Assembly: GCA_016794345.1 (NCBI GenBank)
Contig: JAEUKE010000089.1
Coordinates: 148,589-212,588, forward strand
DNA length: 64,000 bases
Origin: Myxococcales bacterium
GTDB taxonomy: Bacteria > Myxococcota_A > Polyangia > Polyangiales > Polyangiaceae
Direction: 5' to 3'
The notes under the pieces were generated by a model. It searched no databases. It was given only the letters and a program-made list of their open reading frames with translations, and was not told where the DNA came from. Numbering within the stretch: position 1 is the stretch's first letter; each line of letters starts with the position of its first letter. The translations under genes and the position numbers were made by a program. This document shows, in pieces, positions 44,217 through 53,030 of the stretch.

Positions 44217-45545
44217 ATGACGCGCTTTCCAAAACTTACGACGATGCTTCCCTTGGCCATGGTGTTCGCCGTTCCGGCCTGCGAGTTCGGGGACGACGGG
44301 AGCGGAGGCGGCTTCACGACCAGCGCCGGGGACGCGACCGGCAACGGAAGCACCACCGGCAATGGAAGCACCACGGGCGCGGGCGCAGGGGGCCCTGGGC
44401 AGCCAGGCTGGACTGTGATCCCGATGCTCGATGATGAGTCGGACCCCCAGAACATCGTCTACCACAGCGGCAACACCTTGGTGACCGGCATCTACTTTGC
44501 CTCGATCGACGATGGCTACGTCGTCTCGGCGGGAGCGAATCAGACCTTCTCGTACGGCGGAGCGGTCTTCCGCGCGAAGCAGAAGGAGGTTACGGAGGTC
44601 CTCTTCAGCGGCAACCAGACGGCGACCTGCGCCCTCGGCACGACTGACTTCATCGGGATCGAAGCGACGCCCGGTGGCTACATGGCGAAGGCCTTCGCGT
44701 GTGATCTGGTCTCGAGCAAAGACGGAGGTGCGACGTTTGGCGTCGAGCGGGCCGGCGCCGGCGACGCGTTCGGGCTCGAGGATACCCTCGCCCTTCGCCA
44801 CCTGAAGTCCGGAGCGCTCATGGTTCGCGAGACCGGCGTGATCAGCCGAACCAGCAGTTCGCCCGGACCTACTGCTGTCTGGACCGACACGTGGGCGCCT
44901 GGCGCCGTTCCGCCGATTCCGAACCCCGTGCCTGCCGACCAGTGCCAATCGGGGCCGGAGTCGCAAGGCGTGCCCTCAATCGACCAAGCGGCGTATGTCT
45001 CCCCGAACGGGCAGCTCATCGCTTACACCTCCTCGCCTGATCACGATCCGCAAATCTGCATCAGCAACGATGGCGGAGAGAGCTTCTACCCCAAGCTCCT
45101 TGCCGGCGTAGCGGAGGACGTCCTCTTCGCGCCGCCGACGGGTGTGGTCTTCACGACGCCGACGAACGGGATAACGTTCTACGCGAACAGCCTCTACGCT
45201 GGCCGCGGCTACGTCTTCCACACGACGGATGGCGGGGAGTCCTGGAGCAAGGTCGAGCTGCCGGTGGACGTCGCCAACAAGAGGATCGAGCTCCAGCGCG
45301 CGTTCTTCGCCCCCGATGGCGATCACGGTTGGCTGGTCGGTTTCGACTACGACAGCTCCGTCGCCTTGCTCCTCAAGACCTCGGACGGCGGCGCCAGCTG
45401 GCAGATGTCGGGCGGTGATCTCGCGGCGAAGGTGGCCGAATCCGGTGGCGGCAAGCTCTCCACCGGATTCGCGCTCGACGCGAACCACATCTGGGTCGGC
45501 GGAGATGACGGCATCTTCGCAGCCAACGCGGCCGGCGGGGAGTAG
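44217..45545 (+). CDS. Asp-box (BNR) beta-propeller lipoprotein
   Basis: 442 residues from ATG 44217 (CTGGAG just upstream). The signal ends in AVPAC (Cys22), a lipobox, followed by a low-complexity Gly/Ser/Thr tract with repeated T-G-N-G-S-T units. The body has at least four Asp boxes (SKDGGATF, SNDGGESF, TTDGGESW, TSDGGASW), as in sialidase-like or Ycf48-like propellers; the sialidase Arg triad is not apparent, so I call only the fold. Surface or periplasmic binding role likely. The kinase gene follows after 18 bases, so the two are probably co-transcribed from the candidate sigma-54 promoter. Confidence 0.85.
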   Translation: MTRFPKLTTMLPLAMVFAVPACEFGDDGSGGGFTTSAGDATGNGSTTGNGSTTGAGAGGPGQPGWTVIPMLDDESDPQNIVYHSGNTLVTGIYFASIDDGYVVSAGANQTFSYGGAVFRAKQKEVTEVLFSGNQTATCALGTTDFIGIEATPGGYMAKAFACDLVSSKDGGATFGVERAGAGDAFGLEDTLALRHLKSGALMVRETGVISRTSSSPGPTAVWTDTWAPGAVPPIPNPVPADQCQSGPESQGVPSIDQAAYVSPNGQLIAYTSSPDHDPQICISNDGGESFYPKLLAGVAEDVLFAPPTGVVFTTPTNGITFYANSLYAGRGYVFHTTDGGESWSKVELPVDVANKRIELQRAFFAPDGDHGWLVGFDYDSSVALLLKTSDGGASWQMSGGDLAAKVAESGGGKLSTGFALDANHIWVGGDDGIFAANAAGGE

Positions 45546-45563
45546 TCGCCCACTCGGCAGGCG

Positions 45564-47567
45564 ATGCGACAGGTGGTAGCCTCCCGTCGCGTGGGCGCCG
45601 TGCAATCGCTGCAGGGCGAGATCGTCGATGGGAGGTATCGCATCGACGAACCCGTCGGCTCGGGTGGCTTCGGGACGGTCTACGCGGCGTGGCACCTACT
45701 CCTCGAGAAGCGCGTCGCGTTCAAGGTGCTGGCCTTGCCAGATGAGCTCTCGGCCGTCGACCGCGCCGACCGATTCGCGATGTTCCTGGAGGAGGCGAGG
45801 TTCCTCGCGAAGCTCAAGCACCCGAACATCGTCGAGGCGCTCGACGCGGGCATCCTCCAGTCTCCGCGGCTCCCGGTTCCCGTTCCCTATCTCGTCTTGG
45901 GCTGGTGTGGTCGAGGATCGTTGTCGGACCTCGTCGCGGGACGCGGGAGGCTATCGATCTCCGAGACGGTCACGCTGCTCCGACCCGTCGTCAGCGCCAT
46001 CGCGCATGCCCACGACCTCGGGGTAGTGCACCGGGATCTCAAGCCATCGAACATTCTCTTCGACGACCATGCCATGACGACGGGGCCCCGCGTTATCGAC
46101 TTCGGAATCGCAAAGCTCGTCATGCCGCAGGTCGCTGCGAGTGAAGGCGTCACGGCGACAGAGTCGATGAACCGCGCGTTCACGTACGCCTACGCTGCCC
46201 CCGAACAGGTCGCGGGGGCTCGCACGGGACCGTGGACCGACGTCCACGCGCTCGCGCTTCTCTATGTCCATGCGCTGACCGGTGCTCGTCCTTACGGCGA
46301 TCAAGAGCCTCGCTTCGCGGTCATCGATCCCCAGCGGCCCACGCCTGGACGCGCCGGAATCGATACCGGGCCTTTGGAGATCGTGCTCGAGCGAGCGCTG
46401 GCCCTGCGACCCCTCGACCGCTACCGCGACGCGCGTGAGTTCGGCGAGGCTGTCGACGCTGCTGCTGCTGGCCAGCGGTTCGCGATCCCCGCGCCGATGC
46501 CTCGCGCCGTGCCTCCGCCATCCGCCCCGCTTGCACCAGTCGAGACGACGAACGTGTCTGGCGCGCCCGCGAGCCGAACTCTGCAAACGGGGCACCAGGC
46601 CGAGATCAAGGCTGGCGGGATCGCTGCGCGAAGCCGCAGCCGCCCTTCGCGGCGCATGATCCTCGCGGGGGCAGGTGTAGTCGCCGCGGGCGCGCTCGGA
46701 GCGCGCGCCCTCAGCCTTGGCGTCGACGCGCTCCGCAAAGGCGGGCTCTCGATCCACGCCACGAGGCGACCACCCGAGGAGCCACCTGGTGAGGATGACG
46801 GCAAAGGCAGCCACGATTCTGCCGCCAGGGTGAAGCGAGCCCTGAGCACGCTTACGCTCGACGACCTTGCCGCGCTCGCCAGGTCTGCCGGATTCGTTCT
46901 CAACTCCAGCCGAGAGGACGAATCGGGCACACGCCTCGTCGAGATGGACAAGGGCGACGACTTCATGGCGAGCCTCGCGCTCTTCCGCAACTTGCGGGCC
47001 CCAGGGCTGGAGACGCTCGGGCATCGGCTGTTGGCCCGTCGGATGGCCGTGGCACACCAGGCCTATGTCTTCGACGGCATCGCCGCCCTCCTCCTCTCGG
47101 CGACCGTGCCGACGAACCTGGCGCCGTTCGACGCCATGATCGAAGACCTCGCCTTCCAGGTTCGAGGCGACACCGAAGGCGGCGGTGACCCGGCAGGAGA
47201 GGCGGTGTCCACGACCGTTACCCCGTGGGAGGCGGAGGGTATCGCCACGCTCAGCGCCGAGGAGCTCGCTTCTCGTGTCCGCCGGGCCGGTAACAACGTT
47301 ACGAATGGCCCCTTCGGCGATGACGGTTTCATGCCGCTCACGTTTCATATTTCCCGGGACGGCGATCTCGGCCAGATCGAGCTCTTCCGATCGGACGGCG
47401 TCCAAGCGCTCGCGGAGCGGCGCCGGGCTCGGATGCGACTCACGTTCGTGCGGAGCGGCGACGCCCTGCTCGCCATTTCCGGACCAGGTGCGCTCACCAG
47501 CCCCGACCTGCTAGCGGAGATCGTCAAGGGGCTCCCTGGTCGGGTCGAGGTCGAGCCGCCGAGATAG
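45564..47567 (+). CDS. Membrane Ser/Thr protein kinase with duplicated exported domain
   Basis: 667 residues from ATG 45564. The cytoplasmic kinase domain is complete: GSGGFG (32-37), Lys54 in AFKVL, HRDLK with Asp158, DFG (179-181) and APE (212-214). After a Pro-rich linker there is one membrane helix at about 365-385. The exported part contains two copies of an unrecognised domain of about 100 residues (about 428-533 and 561-661). The copies share opening pattern [SA]TL-x3-DE-LA-x3-R-x-AG-x2-V, then LFR, then LA-x-RR. No PASTA repeats. It is convergent with the TPR gene, 17 bases apart. An FHA-domain activator nearby is a natural readout partner. Confidence 0.93.
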   Translation: MRQVVASRRVGAVQSLQGEIVDGRYRIDEPVGSGGFGTVYAAWHLLLEKRVAFKVLALPDELSAVDRADRFAMFLEEARFLAKLKHPNIVEALDAGILQSPRLPVPVPYLVLGWCGRGSLSDLVAGRGRLSISETVTLLRPVVSAIAHAHDLGVVHRDLKPSNILFDDHAMTTGPRVIDFGIAKLVMPQVAASEGVTATESMNRAFTYAYAAPEQVAGARTGPWTDVHALALLYVHALTGARPYGDQEPRFAVIDPQRPTPGRAGIDTGPLEIVLERALALRPLDRYRDAREFGEAVDAAAAGQRFAIPAPMPRAVPPPSAPLAPVETTNVSGAPASRTLQTGHQAEIKAGGIAARSRSRPSRRMILAGAGVVAAGALGARALSLGVDALRKGGLSIHATRRPPEEPPGEDDGKGSHDSAARVKRALSTLTLDDLAALARSAGFVLNSSREDESGTRLVEMDKGDDFMASLALFRNLRAPGLETLGHRLLARRMAVAHQAYVFDGIAALLLSATVPTNLAPFDAMIEDLAFQVRGDTEGGGDPAGEAVSTTVTPWEAEGIATLSAEELASRVRRAGNNVTNGPFGDDGFMPLTFHISRDGDLGQIELFRSDGVQALAERRRARMRLTFVRSGDALLAISGPGALTSPDLLAEIVKGLPGRVEVEPPR

Positions 47568-47584
47568 TCGATGCCGCCAGGATG

Positions 47585-49582
47585 TCACATCAGACCAGCA
47601 ACCCTCGCCAAGACGAGCTTCGCTGGTGAGTTCGCCAAGGCCTGAATCGAGCGCGCCACCTCCCCGAGACCCTTCGCGCTCACCTCGTCGCCGCGCCAGC
47701 GAGCCGCCTCCGCCCGGGCACGCAGGACGAAAAGGATGCCCGGCGATCCCGACACGAAAGCGGGTGAGAACATCGAGTCGAGAAAGACCTCCACGTCGGT
47801 CCCTCCCGCCGCCTGGCCGACGGCGTAGTACATCGCCGCGCGGGCCCCTTCCGCACCGCGGACCCAGCCGAACGGCTCGAGCTGGGCGCGGACGGCTCTT
47901 CGTTGTTCTTCCGGCAGAGCGGCGAGACGTCCCCAGGTCATGGTCGCGCCTTCTCCGCGGACCGCTGCTGGCGTCGCCGGCGCTTCTTCGGGGCGCCCGA
48001 CGCGCATGGAGGTCATGACCAACAACCAGGTCGCCTCGTCGGCTGCACTTCCCTTGGCGCTCGTGTGCGCGCGCTTGGCGAGTGCGTGGGCGTCCTCCCA
48101 CCTCGCTTCGCGAAGCGCGAGGAGAGCTTCGTCGAGCGCGCCTTGCGTGTCTTCGGCTGGTGAAGTGAGCCTCGCGAGCGCTGCAACGTGGATCTTCGCT
48201 CGGTCGAGATCCCCTCCGACCATCGCGACTCTGAGCGCGAGAAGCTCGGCGGCGACATCGTCCTCGAGGTCCAACAGGCGTTCGACGTCGCGCTGCGCCG
48301 CCCGATGATCTCCGAGGGTTGCGCGCGCAATCGCAGCTTCAGCCAACAGCCGCCGTGCAGCTTGTCGGAGCGTCGCGGTGGGGTTCTTCCGGGCCTTGAC
48401 CACGTCCGGAGAAACGGACGTCACCGGTTCGGCGGGAGGCGACTTACGGTCCTTGTCGGGTTTCGACGACAGATCGGTCATCATGACCGCGAGGCGCTCG
48501 GCGGCGCGTTCGTGCGTCTCCGGGGCGATCGCCACCGGCAACGGGGTGGACTGCTGGAGCAGCGATACGGTCTCGATCTCCCTGGGCATGCTCGCCGCGT
48601 CGAGTGGTCTTGATAGGTGAGCGATCGCGTCGACCGCCTGCGACGTGCTTCGATCGTGAGCCATGAGCCATGCGGCGACGATCGGGGTCAGCTCTGCGCG
48701 CCGCTCGTCACCTCGGAAGCGGCCCTCGATGTCGGGGGCGGGAGCCGACTCAGTCAGCAGCAGCGCGGCGACGACCTCGGCGTCCAGGTCCGTTCTCGAA
48801 CCCGACACCTGACCGCCGCACGCTGCGCGCGCGACGGCTGCGCGGTCTCTTCCGCCGGCGCCAGCGCGGCTGGCTACCCGGTCGAGGAGCTCCAAGCCCG
48901 CCTTGTGCTCGCCCAGCAAACAGCGCAGCGCTCCGGCGCGGGTGGCGATCTCCGGCTCGATCTCAGCTCGACCATCGGCGATGGCGAGCGCGGTTTGAAG
49001 CTCGCCCAGCTGGAGGGCGGCATCGAACGCGATCTTGGTGCTCTCCGCGTCCAGGCCCGTGAGCTGCGTCGCCTCACGGTAGGCGCCTGCCGCAACAAGC
49101 TCGAAGGGCAGACCCCGGCGCGGGTCGACCGTCTCGATGCCGTTCTCTCGCGCCAGGCTCCACGGGGCGGTGCGGGCGGCATCGCGGACACGCGCCGCCG
49201 CGTCATCACGTTTCGCCGCCTCGGGTGCCACGCGCGAAGCTTGGCGGAGCGCGCGAGCCGACTTCAGGTAGTCGAGGTACTGCTCCATCGCCAGGGCGGA
49301 CTCCCGGGTCCACGGGACGACCTTCGGAACCGCGAGCCAAGCACGAGCCTTCCATTCGCAGTCGTTGCGTGTGCCGGTTCGTGCCGCCAGCGGAGCGTCA
49401 GCGCAAGCGGTGTCTGAGGCCTCGGCCGCGCGGACCATGTCCGGCGCGGCTTTGCCGAGCCCGGCAAGCGCGGAGGTGCCCAGCAAGACAAGGCCGACCA
49501 CTCCCCAGCGGCTGCGCTTCATCGGCAGCCGATCGGCCAAGGATTGCTCGGAGGGCGGGAGCGATGAATCGAGCCTGGTCAT
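47585..49582 (-). CDS. Membrane-anchored TPR-like protein
   Basis: 665 residues from ATG 49582; an in-frame ATG at 49522 (residue 21) just before the membrane helix is an alternative start. One membrane helix (about 27-44, VVGLVLLGTSALAGLG) is followed by an exported all-helical region of TPR/SEL-like repeats, for example GAYREATQLTGLDAESTKIA, DAEVVAALLLTESA and DEALLALREARWEDAHALAK. No catalytic motif. The start is 14 bases after a sigma-54-like -12 element, implying a very short leader or the later start. Faces the dyad pair at 49678-49708. Confidence 0.8.
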   Translation of the reverse strand: MTRLDSSLPPSEQSLADRLPMKRSRWGVVGLVLLGTSALAGLGKAAPDMVRAAEASDTACADAPLAARTGTRNDCEWKARAWLAVPKVVPWTRESALAMEQYLDYLKSARALRQASRVAPEAAKRDDAAARVRDAARTAPWSLARENGIETVDPRRGLPFELVAAGAYREATQLTGLDAESTKIAFDAALQLGELQTALAIADGRAEIEPEIATRAGALRCLLGEHKAGLELLDRVASRAGAGGRDRAAVARAACGGQVSGSRTDLDAEVVAALLLTESAPAPDIEGRFRGDERRAELTPIVAAWLMAHDRSTSQAVDAIAHLSRPLDAASMPREIETVSLLQQSTPLPVAIAPETHERAAERLAVMMTDLSSKPDKDRKSPPAEPVTSVSPDVVKARKNPTATLRQAARRLLAEAAIARATLGDHRAAQRDVERLLDLEDDVAAELLALRVAMVGGDLDRAKIHVAALARLTSPAEDTQGALDEALLALREARWEDAHALAKRAHTSAKGSAADEATWLLVMTSMRVGRPEEAPATPAAVRGEGATMTWGRLAALPEEQRRAVRAQLEPFGWVRGAEGARAAMYYAVGQAAGGTDVEVFLDSMFSPAFVSGSPGILFVLRARAEAARWRGDEVSAKGLGEVARSIQALANSPAKLVLARVAGLM

Positions 49583-49595
49583 CGAACGGTCGCGC

Positions 49596-49611
49596 AGCAA
49601 GAATCGAGCCT
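49596..49611 (-). promoter_or_regulatory. Sigma-54-like -24/-12 promoter, minus strand
   Basis: On the minus strand AGGCTCGATTCTTGCT: GG-N10-GC spacing with GGC, CG and TTGCT matching consensus TGGCACGNNNNTTGCW. It faces the TPR gene. The nearest dyad begins 67 bases upstream of its GG, almost the same distance as for the Cys-rich lipoprotein gene (66). Confidence 0.55.
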
Positions 49612-49677
49612 TGAACGAGCTCGACGATCGGCTGGGGAGACGGGCACGTCGATCGGCGTGGGCCCTGCCTCATGCGC

Positions 49678-49708
49678 GTTGCACGCAACGCACGTGGTTG
49701 CATGCAAC
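49678..49708. promoter_or_regulatory. Paired dyad sites, candidate activator binding sites
   Basis: GTTGCACGCAAC (49678-49689) and GTTGCATGCAAC (49697-49708) are separated by seven bases. The second is a perfect palindrome, extendable to 14 bases (49696-49709). They lie between the end of the FHA activator gene and the start of the TPR gene and match the pair at 44077-44100. CACGTG sequences flank the second copy and may be incidental. Confidence 0.6.
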
Positions 49709-49752
49709 CCTCACGTGAACCACGGCTCCCGGCACGTGTAAGCTGTGCGGCA

Positions 49753-51174
49753 TCAACCGGGCTCTTTGAGGCCGAAGCGGCGCATCCAGCGCTGGACTTG
49801 CTGTCTCGCCTTGCCCATCTCTCGCGCCACCTGGCTGACGTTGCGGCCGGTCGCGTCGAGCCGGCGAACGAGCTCCTCCTTCAGCGCGGCGTCCTCGTCC
49901 TTCAGCAGTGGGGGCGGGGCGCCGCGGTGGCCGCCCTCGAGGATCAGGCCCCCGCCGGCGACCAGCGTTTGCGGAAGGTGCTCGAGGCGGATCAAACCGT
50001 CCTCGGAGAGGTGCACCGCGGCCGTCAGCACCTTGTCCAGCTCTCGCACGTTGAGCGGCCAGCCGTAGCGGTAGAGCGCCGCGACGCACTCGGCGCGGAC
50101 GCGAACCGTGAGCGCGCTCCGGCCGAGTAGCGCTGCCACCAAGAAGCCGAGGTCGGCACGGCGCTCGCGCAGCGGCGGGAGGTGAAACACGAAGCCCGAG
50201 AGGCGCGCGAACAGGTCGGCGCGGAAGCGCCCCTCCTCGACCATCGACTCGAGCGGCTGGTGGGTCGCGGCAATCACGCGGACGTCCACCTTGACGGGCT
50301 TGAACGCGCCAACGGGTGTCACCTCCCCCTCCTGGAGCGTTCGGAGAAGGGCAGCCTGGGACGGTCCTGGCAGATCGCCGATCTCGTCGAGCAAGAGCGT
50401 GCCGCGATCGGCGGCCCGGAAGAAGCCCGGCTCGTCGCGAATCGCGCCGCTGAATGCGCCTTTCACGTGTCCGAAGAGCTGGGCCTCCACGATCTGCTGC
50501 GGCAACGCCGCGCAGTTGACGGCCAGGCAAGCGCCCGGGCGCCCCGAGCGCTCGTGGACGGCTCGCGCCACGACTTCTTTCCCGGAGCCGGTCTCGCCCA
50601 GCAAGATGAGCGGCAGAGTGGTCCTGGCTACGCGCTCCAGTCGAGCGAGCTCCCGCGCGAACGTGCCGCTCGAGGTCGGGAACGGCCAGGACCGAGGGCT
50701 CGCGGTCGGGTTGGCGTCGGGGACGAAGGCGAGCAGTGTCTGCCCGAGGCGGAGCGCGGCGAAAGGGGGAAGCTCCACCTCTTCCCCGTTCTCCAGCTTC
50801 CGTTCTTCGAGGAAGGTTCCGTTCGTCGACCCCGCGTCACGAACCAGGACTCTTCGTTGCACGAGGCGAACGCTGAGGTGCGTCGAGGAGACCTTGCGGT
50901 CGGGGAGGGTGAGCTTCAGCGCCTTGGGCCTGGTGGCTACCACCTCCAAGGCGCGCTTGTCACCGCGGCCGATCGTGAGCGTATCCACGCCGGCGAGCGG
51001 GACCAACATCCCGCCGTCCATCACGTGCTCGCCATCGAGCACGATCACGAGCGCCGCGTGGGCGACTGCGGCTCCTGAGCGCTCGCCGGTCGGCTCGGTC
51101 GAGCGCGTCGCCGTGGACTCGGTTCGGTCGTCGGATTGCCCGCCCACGCTCTCCTCGAGCCGGTCTCTCGCCAT
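49753..51174 (-). CDS. FHA-AAA+-Fis sigma-54-dependent transcriptional activator
   Basis: 473 residues from ATG 51174 (preceded by GAAGAG). An N-terminal FHA domain at about 50-150 has IGRG, SSTHLSV and [11 protein letters not shown], the phosphothreonine-binding motifs. The AAA+ domain has Walker A GETGSGKE (193-200), Walker B LLLDEIGD (260-267), and sigma-54 contact loop GAFSGA (239-244), one residue off GAFTGA. A Fis-type helix-turn-helix ends the protein ([20 protein letters not shown]). It should open sigma-54 promoters when its FHA domain binds a phosphorylated partner. The linked kinase is the obvious candidate partner, and the GTTGCAYGCAAC dyads its candidate sites; both are inference. 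Confidence 0.93.
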   Translation of the reverse strand: MARDRLEESVGGQSDDRTESTATRSTEPTGERSGAAVAHAALVIVLDGEHVMDGGMLVPLAGVDTLTIGRGDKRALEVVATRPKALKLTLPDRKVSSTHLSVRLVQRRVLVRDAGSTNGTFLEERKLENGEEVELPPFAALRLGQTLLAFVPDANPTASPRSWPFPTSSGTFARELARLERVARTTLPLILLGETGSGKEVVARAVHERSGRPGACLAVNCAALPQQIVEAQLFGHVKGAFSGAIRDEPGFFRAADRGTLLLDEIGDLPGPSQAALLRTLQEGEVTPVGAFKPVKVDVRVIAATHQPLESMVEEGRFRADLFARLSGFVFHLPPLRERRADLGFLVAALLGRSALTVRVRAECVAALYRYGWPLNVRELDKVLTAAVHLSEDGLIRLEHLPQTLVAGGGLILEGGHRGAPPPLLKDEDAALKEELVRRLDATGRNVSQVAREMGKARQQVQRWMRRFGLKEPG

Positions 51175-51291
51175 CTCTTCGCGCGGCGTCAACCTCTCGC
51201 AGCACGCCGTTCCCCTCATCCGGCTCTGGCGCGAGCGCCGCGAGCAGTCTCTCGACGTCCTCGTCGCTGGCGTCGGCCCGACGCAGGCCTG

Positions 51292-52089
51292 TCACCCACG
51301 AGGCGCCGTGCACCCGGGCGTCTCGTCTTCTCCTTCTCCTCCAGCCCAGGTGAGCGCCTCCTTCATTCGCGTGATCGAATCCGGCGGCAGCGCATGCCAG
51401 ACGGGACCGAGGCTCACGAAGCGCGCGGGCATTCCGGCCGCGCAGAGCTTCGAGCGCGCCGCGACCATCGTCTTCTTCGCGCCGTCGAAGTCCCCCGACG
51501 CGAGCACCACGCGGCGGATGCCGTTCGCGCGGAGCAGCTCGGCGTCGGGCGTGAGCGCCGCGCCGATCAGCACGAGCCCGCGCCACCTGTCTTTCCTCGC
51601 GTAGGCGACGTCTCGCGCCACGAATGCACCGCGCGAGAACCCCATGAGCACGTCACCGCCCTCGGCGCTCGGCTCGATGACGGCCGCCGCGAGCGCGCCG
51701 TCGATGTGGCGCGCCTTCTGCTCGCCTTCGCCGGCCCAGTCCGCCGTGCCGTCGCCGTAGTCGACGTTGCCCGCAGGACAGAAGAGCTCGAAACCGAGCG
51801 CGCGCACCCCCGCGACTCGCGCGCAGGTGCCGGCGGGGCTCATGCCCATGCCGTGCAACATCGTGAGGACCGGTGTTCGCGGCTTGGCCGGCACCTCGAA
51901 CGAGGGCGTCGCCTGCGTCCTTGCCCGCGGCGAGGGAGAGCCCATCCGAAGCGGGGATACGGCCGCGGCCGCCGGCGCATTCCGCGGCCACAGCGCCGAG
52001 CCGACCACGACGGCGGCAGCGGCGATCGAAAGACAAAGCATGGCCCATTGGCGGAGCTGGCTGCCCCGCGCCCCGACGAAATCGCGCAT
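51292..52089 (-). CDS. Exported alpha/beta hydrolase
   Basis: 265 residues from ATG 52089. One N-terminal membrane helix (about 14-33) or uncleaved signal is followed by an alpha/beta-hydrolase domain with HGMG (79-82), the nucleophile elbow GFSRG (Ser152), a candidate acid at Asp200/Asp202 and His232 in WHALPP. A dienelactone-hydrolase-like or esterase role is possible; substrate unknown. The 117 bases to the FHA gene hold no gene that I can see, and the 188 bases to the next gene upstream contain only a GC-rich region with a T run (52254-52259). Confidence 0.8.
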   Translation of the reverse strand: MRDFVGARGSQLRQWAMLCLSIAAAAVVVGSALWPRNAPAAAAVSPLRMGSPSPRARTQATPSFEVPAKPRTPVLTMLHGMGMSPAGTCARVAGVRALGFELFCPAGNVDYGDGTADWAGEGEQKARHIDGALAAAVIEPSAEGGDVLMGFSRGAFVARDVAYARKDRWRGLVLIGAALTPDAELLRANGIRRVVLASGDFDGAKKTMVAARSKLCAAGMPARFVSLGPVWHALPPDSITRMKEALTWAGGEGEDETPGCTAPRG

Positions 52090-52277
52090 GTCGGCCTCCC
52101 ACCCGCGGAGCGCGGGCGCGTGTCGGGCGGAGGGCGCGACGCGCGAGAGGGCGCATCGCGGGTTTCCGGCCCGAGACGCCGCGCTCCTCGCGCGCCGTCA
52201 GTCCCGAATCGAGGGCGCGAGGCGGAGTGTGACGCGGGCCGGATTTTTTCTTCGAGACTTCGTGCGATGCTCCCGAC

Positions 52278-52991
52278 GTGCCGGCTTGGCTCTTCGTCGC
52301 AGTCGCGGTCGCGGCCTTCGCGTCCGGAGCTCCGCTCTCCGGCGAGGCACACCAAACGGCGGCCGAGGTCCTCGGCGTCGAGCACGCAGCGTCGAGCCGC
52401 CTCTTCGCGACCGCGCACCTCGCGGCGGCCGTCGCGCTCGCCGCGGCCGGCATCTCGGCGAGGAAGCAGACGCCGGTGCTCTCGACGATCTTCGGGCTCG
52501 TCGGGGCCGAGGTCTTTCATTTCCTCTCCGCGGCGGTCCGCTCTTCGGCGCTCACGTTGGGGGTCGGCGTCCTCGCGACGGCGGCGATGCTGGCGTCGAT
52601 CCGCGTCGCGCCGCGCACGGTCGGGCAACGCGCGCCGCTCCGCGAGGCGATCCTCGGCTCGGCGACGCTCTCGCTTGCCGGGGTGCCGGGCGCGTCCCCC
52701 CTGGCCTGTGCGCTCGCATCGCGCGCGTGGACGGCGAGCCGCGCCCCGGTCGAGGCGGCCGCGCTCGTCGCCGTGCCCTTCGAGCTCCGCGCAGCCTGGT
52801 CGGCCTGGGCGAGCACGGACGCGGCCCCCTCCAGGAGCGAGCTCGCGCTGGCTCTGGCGGTCGCGTTCGTGGCCGCGCTCCTCGGCTCGCGTGGCCTCCG
52901 GCTCGGCGCCGAGCGCCTCGTGGGCCTCGCCGTCCCCTGGCTCTGCGTCCTCGGCGCGTCGCTCCTCGCCTACGCCTGGTCCGCGCGGTGA
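52278..52991 (+). CDS. Degenerate UppP/BacA-like membrane protein
   Basis: 237 residues from GTG 52278. At least six hydrophobic segments are visible. It lines up with undecaprenyl-diphosphatase: LSGEAHQTAAEVLGVE sits where UppP has SSTGHMI...LGF, GVPGAS (135-140) where it has PGFSRSG, and the last helix pair matches as well. The catalytic Glu pair of the ExxxE motif and the Arg of SRSG are absent, so hydrolase activity is unlikely. A lipid-carrier binding role is possible but not shown. The guanylyltransferase gene follows after 39 bases. Confidence 0.6.
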   Translation: MPAWLFVAVAVAAFASGAPLSGEAHQTAAEVLGVEHAASSRLFATAHLAAAVALAAAGISARKQTPVLSTIFGLVGAEVFHFLSAAVRSSALTLGVGVLATAAMLASIRVAPRTVGQRAPLREAILGSATLSLAGVPGASPLACALASRAWTASRAPVEAAALVAVPFELRAAWSAWASTDAAPSRSELALALAVAFVAALLGSRGLRLGAERLVGLAVPWLCVLGASLLAYAWSAR

Positions 52992-53030
52992 CCGTGCTTG
53001 TCGTCGGTCAGCCGTGGTAACAAGCCGGCC

